Shown here: positions 6,120 through 11,106 of the stretch, in pieces | How the letters are laid out: each line of letters starts with the position of its first letter | How positions within the stretch are numbered: the stretch's first letter is position 1 | Assembly (NCBI GenBank): GCA_937916035.1 | Contig: CALGIH010000052.1 | Location: 1 to 11,106, forward strand | DNA length: 11,106 bases | Reading direction: 5' to 3' | From: an uncultured Lacinutrix sp. | Lineage (GTDB): Bacteria; Bacteroidota; Bacteroidia; Flavobacteriales; Flavobacteriaceae | Notes under the pieces: model-generated | Databases searched by the model: none | Seen by the model: only the letters and a program-made list of their open reading frames with translations | Told to the model about the DNA's origin: nothing | Translations under genes and position numbers: made by a program

Positions 6120-7403
6120 ATGCATAACAAAACATTATTATTTTTTCTTATCACTGGAAACCTTGTTTCGGCGCAATTAACTTATAATACTCCAGAATCT
6201 GTTGGATTAAATTCAAGTTACATTGAATTCAATGTAGACTCTATCATGAATGATGCAATTAATCAGAAAGCATTTCCTGGAGCACAATTATTGGTTGCCA
6301 AAAAAGGTAAAATCATCTTTCATAAAACTTATGGCTTTCATACTTATGATAGTGTTCAAAAGGTAGCTAAAGATGACATCTACGATCTAGCATCTGTAAC
6401 CAAAATTGTTGGACCGCTTCCAGCACTTATGAAACTGTATGAAGAAGGCAAAATAGATCTTGATGCTCCTTTTAGCAATTATTGGACATCATGGAAAAAT
6501 CGTAAAGACAAAAAAGATATTACGCTTCGCGAACTCTTATCTCATCAAGCAGGAATGAATCCATACATCGTATTTTTATGTGAAGTTTTAAAAAACGGGA
6601 CGCCTAAAAATCGATTTATTAAAAAGGAGTCAGAGAAACGTTATTCAAAAAAGGTTTATAACAATTTGTATGTGAAAAACAGGTTCAATAAGAAAGTGTT
6701 TAGAAAAATTAAACGCTCAAAAGTAAGTAATGATAAGACTTATCAATATTCAGGATTGGCTTCATTAATTTACCCAACACTTATTGAAAAAATTACTGGC
6801 GAAAACTATGAAGACTACCTCAACAAAAACTTTTATAAGCCATTAAGCTGTGAGGTTTTGGGATATAATCCACTCACCAAAAACTTTAAAAATAATATTG
6901 TTCCAACAGAGTTAGATTCATTTTTTAGAAAAGATTATGTAAAAGGTTATGTACATGATGAAAATGCAGCACTGTTAGGGGGTGTTTCAGGCAACGCAGG
7001 ATTATTTGCAACAGCTTTAGATTTGGGAAAGTATATGCAAATGTTGCTCCAAAAAGGGACTTATGACGGAACACATTTCTTTAAACCTTCAACAGTTGAT
7101 GCGTTTACTAAAATACAATATCCAGAAAATAATAATAGACGCGGTTTAGGATTTGATAAACCAATAATAAGAAATGACACCTTAAGTATTAAAGAAGCAT
7201 ATCCAGCGCCACAAGTGAGCCCGGAGAGTTTCGGGCATTCAGGGTTTACAGGAACATTTGTTTGGGCAGATCCAGCAAATGACATTGTTTTTATATTTTT
7301 ATCCAATCGAGTTTATCCAACAAGGAGTCATACAAATATTTACAATTTAAACGTTCGTCCTAAATTACAGCAAGTCTTTTATACGAGTCCTAAATCTGAA
7401 TGA
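6120..7403 (+). CDS. Exported serine hydrolase, beta-lactamase/penicillin-binding fold
   Basis: I place the start at the ATG at 6120 (427 residues). An in-frame TTG at 6114 lies inside the inverted repeat and is less likely. Residues 1-18 form a signal peptide with likely cleavage before Gln19. The catalytic SxxK is Ser92-Val-Thr-Lys95 within DLASVTK. The second-motif Tyr is probably Tyr210 (YSG, where relatives often have YSN or YSD). The third motif is the HSG of GHSGFTGT (His373). GGVSGNAGLFAT (287-298) is also characteristic. A very basic segment at about 158-202 forms the lid or insert between motifs one and two. Homologous domains occur alone or fused behind family-3 glycosidases in Bacteroidota. 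The likely role is periplasmic hydrolysis of a peptide, amide or ester, perhaps in cell-wall metabolism; the substrate cannot be given. Confidence 0.88.
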   Translation: MHNKTLLFFLITGNLVSAQLTYNTPESVGLNSSYIEFNVDSIMNDAINQKAFPGAQLLVAKKGKIIFHKTYGFHTYDSVQKVAKDDIYDLASVTKIVGPLPALMKLYEEGKIDLDAPFSNYWTSWKNRKDKKDITLRELLSHQAGMNPYIVFLCEVLKNGTPKNRFIKKESEKRYSKKVYNNLYVKNRFNKKVFRKIKRSKVSNDKTYQYSGLASLIYPTLIEKITGENYEDYLNKNFYKPLSCEVLGYNPLTKNFKNNIVPTELDSFFRKDYVKGYVHDENAALLGGVSGNAGLFATALDLGKYMQMLLQKGTYDGTHFFKPSTVDAFTKIQYPENNNRRGLGFDKPIIRNDTLSIKEAYPAPQVSPESFGHSGFTGTFVWADPANDIVFIFLSNRVYPTRSHTNIYNLNVRPKLQQVFYTSPKSE

Positions 7404-7421
7404 GGATTGATAAATAATTTA

Positions 7422-7445
7422 GTACTTTAGACCTCTTAAAGGTAC
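7422..7445 (+). other. Short hairpin just upstream of the CNNM gene
   Basis: GTACTTTA (7422-7429) pairs with TAAA (7437-7440) and GTAC (7442-7445), with one bulged G at 7441 and a 7-base loop. It occupies most of the 45-base gap before the ATG at 7449 and ends three bases before it. It could affect translation starts, but eight pairs with a bulge are weak evidence. Confidence 0.25.
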
Positions 7446-7448
7446 GCT

Positions 7449-8564
7449 ATGAGTTTAATGATTTTTTACGCAATTATCTCTATTTTCTTTTCCTTTGTGT
7501 GCTCCATTTTAGAAGCTGTTTTGCTTAGTGTAACTCCTACTTTTCTCAATATAAAAAAGAAGGAAAATAAACTTTATGCTTTTGAGCTAGAAGCATTAAA
7601 GAAAGACGTTGATAAACCACTTATTGCTATTCTAACTCTAAACACAATTGCACATACTGTTGGCGCCATTTTAGTTGGTGTGCAAGCTAAAGTTGCCTAT
7701 TCCGAACTCTACGGAACAACTTCAAGAACCCTGTTTGGCATCAACGTCACTGAAGATATTATGGTAGGAATTGTATCAACAATCATGACTATTTTAATTT
7801 TGGTAGCTTCAGAAATTATCCCGAAAACTATTGGTGCTACTTACTGGAGAGAATTAGCAAATTTTTCGACCATAGCATTAAAAATTCTTATTTTTCCTTT
7901 AAAATGGACAGGTTTACTTTGGTTATTGCAGCTTACAACAAAATTGATTGGAGGTTCTGGACATGGTAGCGTTTTAAGTAGGGAAGGATTTTTAGCAATG
8001 ACAGATATTGCTCATGAAGAAGGCGTTTTTCAAGAATCAGAAAGTAAAATCATTAAAAATTTATTGACTTTTAAGGAGATTCAAGTAAAAGATGTGATGA
8101 CACCGCGAACTGTGATGACAGCAGAAATGGAAACTATGACAATTGCGGAGTTTTTCAATGAAAACCATAATACTCGTTTTTCAAGAATTCCTGTTTATAC
8201 AGATACTCTTGATAACATCACTGGATTAGTCCTAAAAGATGATGTGTTTAAAGAAATGGCATTTGATAATGGCCACAAGAAATTATCAGACGTTAAACGA
8301 AATATCATTATTGTCAATAGAAATATGCCTATTCCAACCCTATTTGAAGAATTGGTTAAAAACAAAAACCACATGGCTTTAGTAGTTGATGAATTTGGCT
8401 CAGTTAGTGGCTTGGTAACTATGGAAGATATCATTGAAACACTTTTAGGTCTCGAAATAATGGACGAAAGTGATAATGTTGCTGACTTACAGCTTTTGGC
8501 TAGAAAAAGTTGGGAAATAAGAGCTAAACGTTTAGGTTTAATAGAAGATAAACTTGAAGAATAA
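7449..8564 (+). CDS. CNNM (DUF21) membrane protein with a CBS pair
   Basis: This 371-residue inner-membrane protein has an N-terminal DUF21/CNNM domain with hydrophobic segments at about 3-30, 57-82, 103-128 and 138-166. It includes the family signature SEIIPKTIGA (121-130). A cytosolic CBS pair follows: VKDVMTPRTVM (213-223) with SRIPVY (245-250) in the first repeat, and HMALVVDEFGSVSGLVTMEDIIETLLG (308-334, partly cited here as its ends HMALVVDEFG and TMEDIIETLLG) in the second. The protein stops shortly after CBS2 and lacks the C-terminal CorC/HlyC transporter-associated domain found in longer relatives such as CorC/YtfL types. CNNM proteins are linked to Mg2+ (and Co2+) export or Mg2+ homeostasis, with CBS domains sensing nucleotides. 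The ion here is inferred from the family. Its stop overlaps the next start by one base. Confidence 0.9.
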   Translation: MSLMIFYAIISIFFSFVCSILEAVLLSVTPTFLNIKKKENKLYAFELEALKKDVDKPLIAILTLNTIAHTVGAILVGVQAKVAYSELYGTTSRTLFGINVTEDIMVGIVSTIMTILILVASEIIPKTIGATYWRELANFSTIALKILIFPLKWTGLLWLLQLTTKLIGGSGHGSVLSREGFLAMTDIAHEEGVFQESESKIIKNLLTFKEIQVKDVMTPRTVMTAEMETMTIAEFFNENHNTRFSRIPVYTDTLDNITGLVLKDDVFKEMAFDNGHKKLSDVKRNIIIVNRNMPIPTLFEELVKNKNHMALVVDEFGSVSGLVTMEDIIETLLGLEIMDESDNVADLQLLARKSWEIRAKRLGLIEDKLEE

Positions 8565-9037
8565 TGGAATCATGCACGATAAATACGCCATTAGGATATG
8601 CTAAATTAGAAGGCGACGAAGCAGGGATTTCATCGCTAACTGTTCTTAATAATAAAGTAGCCGCTTCTGATATTATTCCTGAAATACTGGAAGATGCCGT
8701 TTGTCAATTAAACGAATATTTTGAAGGTGAGCGTAATGAGTTTAGCTTAAAACTAAATCCTGAAGGCACTGATTTTCAAAAACGAGTTTGGGGCAAATTG
8801 CTTACAATTCCTTACGGAAAAACCACTTCTTATTTACAACTATCCAAAAACCTAGGCGATGTAAAAGCAATTAGAGCTGTAGCAAATGCTAATGGCAAAA
8901 ACCCACTTTGGATTATTGTGCCTTGCCATCGTGTAATAGGAAGTGATGGAAGCTTAACTGGTTATGCAGGAGGATTAGGTAGAAAACAATGGTTAATAAA
9001 CCATGAAAGCCCAAACAAACAACAATCATTATTTTAA
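8564..9037 (+). CDS. ogt: Methylated-DNA--protein-cysteine S-methyltransferase
   Basis: This protein repairs O6-alkylguanine (and O4-alkylthymine) in DNA by moving the alkyl group onto its own cysteine in a single-turnover reaction. The active-site motif is PCHRV at residues 120-124, with acceptor Cys121. The DNA-binding helix-turn-helix and arginine-finger region is FQKRVW (71-76), IPYGKTTSY (82-90) and AIRAVANANGKNP (102-114), with Arg104 the likely flipping arginine. GYAGGLGRKQWL (133-144) completes the C-terminal domain. At 157 residues it is a normal short Ogt-type enzyme with no Ada regulatory domain. The last five residues, QQSLF, resemble a sliding-clamp-binding peptide. The ATG shares one base with the upstream CNNM stop (TAATG), implying translational coupling. 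Confidence 0.96.
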   Translation: MESCTINTPLGYAKLEGDEAGISSLTVLNNKVAASDIIPEILEDAVCQLNEYFEGERNEFSLKLNPEGTDFQKRVWGKLLTIPYGKTTSYLQLSKNLGDVKAIRAVANANGKNPLWIIVPCHRVIGSDGSLTGYAGGLGRKQWLINHESPNKQQSLF

Positions 9038-9050
9038 TCTATAACCTTAT

Positions 9051-10202
9051 ATGAAATCATTTAAAAAACTTTTAAAATGGATAGTAATTAGTATTGCGAC
9101 TATTGTTCTTTTACTTTACTTATTTGATTATGGTTATATATTAAGAGGCGTAAGAGTTGTCTATTTTACTGGACACAACAGTGCTTTTATTGACGATTAT
9201 CCATATTTTGAAAATGACATTATTGAAAAAAGTGATACGCCAGAACCTTGGTCCAACCATAAAGATTATAATTCTGTAAAAGAAACTGACATTCTATCTA
9301 CCTCTAATAAAGATTGGGGAACTATAGCCTATCTAATTATAAAAAATGACAGTATTTGGTTTGAAAAATATTATGATGGATTTGATGAAAATTCGCAAAC
9401 CAATTCATTTTCAATGGCGAAAAGTATCACGACTTCATTGCTTGGAAAAGCAATAATGGATGGTTATATTAAAGATTTAGATCAGCCTATCAGTGATTTT
9501 TACCCAGAATATGATTACGCAAAAACGACTGTTGGAGATTTAGCTTCAATGGCTTCCGGATTAGATTGGGTAGAGAGTTATACGAGTCCGTTTTCCGTAA
9601 CTGCAAGAGCAAATTATGATGATGATTTGGCTGAAACTATATTAAATCAAAAAGTTGTAAAAACTCCTGGAGTAGCCTATGAATATTTAAGTGGTAGCAC
9701 ACAATTACTCGGAATGATTATTGAAAAAGCCTCAGGAAAACAATTGGCAAGTTACCTGTCTGAAAGTTTCTGGAAACCAATGGGAGCTGTAAATGATGCT
9801 TTATGGCAATTGGATGATAGTGAGAATAAATTAGCAAAAACCTTCTGTTGCATCTCAAGTAACGCAAAAGATTTTGCTCGTTTTGGTAAGCTCTATAAAG
9901 ACCATGGCAAATGGAATGGTGAACAGCTTCTAGATTTTACTTTTGTTGCAAAATCCATCAAACCACGATTTGCCGCAAGTCCTGAATATGGTTACGGTTG
10001 GTGGTTAAAAGAGCAAAACGGTAAACAATTTTTTATGATGCGTGGTCATTTGGGACAATATGTAATTGTACAGCCTGAAGACAATGTTATTATTGTGCGT
10101 TTAGGTCATCATAAATCTCCTGATGAAGGGAAGCCAACATTTACTGAAGATATCTCCACATATATAGATGAAACTTATAATATGTTGAATAACAAAAGAT
10201 AA
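9051..10202 (+). CDS. Membrane-anchored serine hydrolase, class C beta-lactamase-like fold
   Basis: This 383-residue protein has a basic N-terminus followed by a single hydrophobic segment (about 9-25) with no obvious signal-peptidase site. It is probably anchored in the inner membrane with the enzyme domain in the periplasm. The catalytic SxxK is Ser121-Met-Ala-Lys124 in FSMAKS. The second motif is Tyr212 in YEYLSGST, and the C-terminal substrate-loop region is RGHLGQYVIV (331-340) after GYGWWLK (314-320). This arrangement resembles EstB and 6-aminohexanoate-dimer-hydrolase relatives more than the upstream serine hydrolase, so the two are not recent duplicates. It starts 13 bases after the alkyltransferase stop and is probably in the same transcript. 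The substrate is unknown; amide or ester hydrolysis is inferred from the fold. Confidence 0.88.
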   Translation: MKSFKKLLKWIVISIATIVLLLYLFDYGYILRGVRVVYFTGHNSAFIDDYPYFENDIIEKSDTPEPWSNHKDYNSVKETDILSTSNKDWGTIAYLIIKNDSIWFEKYYDGFDENSQTNSFSMAKSITTSLLGKAIMDGYIKDLDQPISDFYPEYDYAKTTVGDLASMASGLDWVESYTSPFSVTARANYDDDLAETILNQKVVKTPGVAYEYLSGSTQLLGMIIEKASGKQLASYLSESFWKPMGAVNDALWQLDDSENKLAKTFCCISSNAKDFARFGKLYKDHGKWNGEQLLDFTFVAKSIKPRFAASPEYGYGWWLKEQNGKQFFMMRGHLGQYVIVQPEDNVIIVRLGHHKSPDEGKPTFTEDISTYIDETYNMLNNKR

Positions 10203-10221
10203 GATTTTGTTTTTTGTATTA

Positions 10222-10254
10222 TTTTCTTAAATTTATATATAAATTTCAAGAAAA
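10222..10254 (+). repeat. AT-rich near-perfect palindrome ending at a start codon
   Basis: AAATTTATA and TATAAATTT (10229-10246) form a perfect 18-bp palindrome. It is flanked by TTTTCTT (10222-10228) and AAGAAAA (10248-10254), which also pair, with one bulged C at 10247. The last base is the A of the exonuclease ATG. TAAATTTC (10240-10247) is one mismatch from the -7 consensus, with a TTG at 10214-10216, so a promoter giving a nearly leaderless transcript is possible. The repeat is nearly all A/T, which makes it easy to arise by chance. Confidence 0.35.
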
Positions 10255-10967
10255 TGATTTCAAAACTTAATTTAGAAAACATTCTTTTTTTAGACATTGA
10301 AACTGTCCCTGAAACACAGTATTTTTCAGAATTAGACGAAACCAAACAAGCCCTTTGGGAACATAAATCTCAGTACCAACGAAAGGAAGATGTTACTGCT
10401 GAAGAATTTTATGAACGTGCAGGAATCTGGGCCGAATTCGGGAAAATAGTATGCATTTCTGTTGGATATTTTGCTAATCAAGGAGATCTTAGGAAATTTA
10501 GAGTCACTTCTTTTTATGGCGATGAAATTAAAATTCTTAAAGATTTTAAAACCCTTTTAATCTCTCACTTTAATCAAGCAAATCATTTATTGTGTGCCCA
10601 CAATGGTAAAGAATTCGATTTTCCATACATAGCAAGACGCATGATTATTAACAACATCGAGTTACCATATAAACTAAATCTCTTTGGCAAAAAGCCTTGG
10701 GAAGTAACACATCTTGACACACTTGAATTATGGAAATTTGGTGATTACAAAACTTATACTTCTTTAAAATTATTGACTAATGTACTAGGTATTCCATCAC
10801 CAAAAGATGACATTGATGGATCCGAAGTTTACAGAGTATATTATGAAGAAGAACAAATTGACCGAATTATTGTCTATTGTGAAAAAGACACAATTGCTGT
10901 GGCTCAAATATTTTTAAGACTGCGTGGTGACTCAATATTAACAGATGACGAAATAATACATATATAA
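10254..10967 (+). CDS. Stand-alone 3'-5' exonuclease, PolB-proofreading type (DEDDy)
   Basis: This 237-residue protein consists only of an RNase H-fold exonuclease of the 'predicted PolB-like 3'-5' exonuclease' group. ExoI is FLDIETVP (12-19) with metal ligands Asp14 and Glu16. ExoII is CAHNGKEFDFPYI (114-126) with Asp122. An additional LDTLELW (154-160) is typical of the group. ExoIII is YCEKDTIAVAQI (208-219), with Tyr208 and Asp212 making it a DEDDy enzyme. All four acidic ligands and the tyrosine are present, so it should be active on single-stranded or mismatched DNA 3' ends, or possibly RNA. There is no polymerase domain. It is cytosolic. The stop codon immediately precedes and partly joins the terminator stem. 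Confidence 0.94.
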   Translation: MISKLNLENILFLDIETVPETQYFSELDETKQALWEHKSQYQRKEDVTAEEFYERAGIWAEFGKIVCISVGYFANQGDLRKFRVTSFYGDEIKILKDFKTLLISHFNQANHLLCAHNGKEFDFPYIARRMIINNIELPYKLNLFGKKPWEVTHLDTLELWKFGDYKTYTSLKLLTNVLGIPSPKDDIDGSEVYRVYYEEEQIDRIIVYCEKDTIAVAQIFLRLRGDSILTDDEIIHI

Positions 10968-10999
10968 AAAAAGTCCAGATATAAATATCTGGACTTTTT
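10968..10999. terminator. Strong bidirectional intrinsic terminator
   Basis: AAAAAGTCCAGATA-type arms (10968-10981 and 10986-10999) form a perfect 14-bp stem around a 4-base loop, TAAA. One end of the stem is four A-T pairs, so the transcript ends in a U-run in either direction. It directly follows the exonuclease stop and lies 26 bases from the end of the apparent convergent gene, so it should serve both. Confidence 0.92.
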
Positions 11000-11025
11000 A
11001 ATTATTAAATTATAGAGGTGTCTAT

Positions 11026-11106
11026 TTAGCTTCTTATTATAATTTCCTGACAACTAATATGGTTATTATTCATCATTCTATTTATTAGGTTATCAAAAAT
11101 GGTTTG
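11026..11106 (-). CDS. C-terminal end of a convergent gene (partial)
   Basis: On the minus strand only one frame is open to the window edge. It gives 26 residues ending NNNHISCQEIIIRS before a TAA (11026-11028). The other two minus frames stop quickly. The stop lies just beyond a bidirectional terminator, where a convergent gene would be expected to end. The piece is too short for a family assignment, and an open stretch of this length can occur by chance. Confidence 0.45.
   Translation of the reverse strand, partial: QTIFDNLINRMMNNNHISCQEIIIRS

Noticed and set aside
9051..10202. The second serine hydrolase as a tandem duplicate of the first.
   Set aside because: Motif spacing, N-terminal anchoring and the C-terminal motifs differ (HSG against RGHLGQ), so the similarity is at superfamily level only.
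10191..10214. Intrinsic terminator after the second serine hydrolase (arms AACAAAA and TTTTGTT).
   Set aside because: Seven pairs with only one G-C, a 7-base loop and a U-tract interrupted after a few bases. Too weak to call, and likely a by-product of AT-rich sequence.

Overview
The window reads as chromosomal DNA of a marine-type Flavobacteriaceae (Bacteroidota). Supporting signs are the low GC content (about one third), A-rich translation starts without a clear Shine-Dalgarno, a TAnnTTTG-type -7 promoter box, and gene families typical of that group: a large Asp-box 'VPS10/BNR' exported protein, an EI24 membrane protein next to tetrapyrrole genes, serine hydrolases of the beta-lactamase/penicillin-binding fold, and a PolB-type stand-alone exonuclease. 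I see no insertion sequence, phage gene, CRISPR array, tRNA or rRNA.

Layout. (1) Bases 43-3132, minus strand: a complete exported 1029-residue protein with eleven Asp-box repeats. (2) Bases 3133-3740: a 608-base divergent intergenic region. It holds a decayed-looking minus-strand coding remnant, a hairpin that pairs better as plus-strand RNA, and a good -7 promoter box for the rightward genes. (3) Bases 3741-6083, plus strand: a HemC-HemD fusion followed three bases later by an EI24/CysZ-like membrane protein. (4) Bases 6120-7403: an exported serine hydrolase with a perfect inverted repeat abutting its start. (5) Bases 7449-9037: a CNNM/CBS membrane protein whose stop overlaps the start of an O6-alkylguanine-DNA alkyltransferase. 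(6) Bases 9051-10202: a second, membrane-anchored serine hydrolase. (7) Bases 10254-10967: a DEDDy 3'-5' exonuclease ending at a strong bidirectional terminator. A convergent gene appears to enter from the right edge (11026-11106, minus).

Most striking observation. The HemC half of the fusion keeps the fold signature and the catalytic Asp, but it has lost the cysteine that carries the dipyrromethane cofactor (Ser at residue 232). It has also lost an N-terminal substrate/cofactor arginine, one arginine of the LRR motif, and five residues including the lysines of the mobile active-site loop. The HemD half also departs from the family at its best-conserved short motifs. The frame is nevertheless intact over 524 codons. 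This suggests either a retained pseudoenzyme (possibly a tetrapyrrole-binding or regulatory protein working with the adjacent membrane protein) or a deaminase with an altered cofactor attachment. Whether a canonical hemC exists elsewhere in the genome is the deciding fact, and it cannot be seen here.

How the genes relate. The HemC-HemD/EI24 pair is almost certainly one transcript. The CNNM/alkyltransferase pair is translationally coupled, and the following serine hydrolase is probably in the same transcript. The alkyltransferase and the exonuclease are both nucleic-acid maintenance proteins but are not obviously co-regulated. The two serine hydrolases belong to the same superfamily but are not close duplicates.
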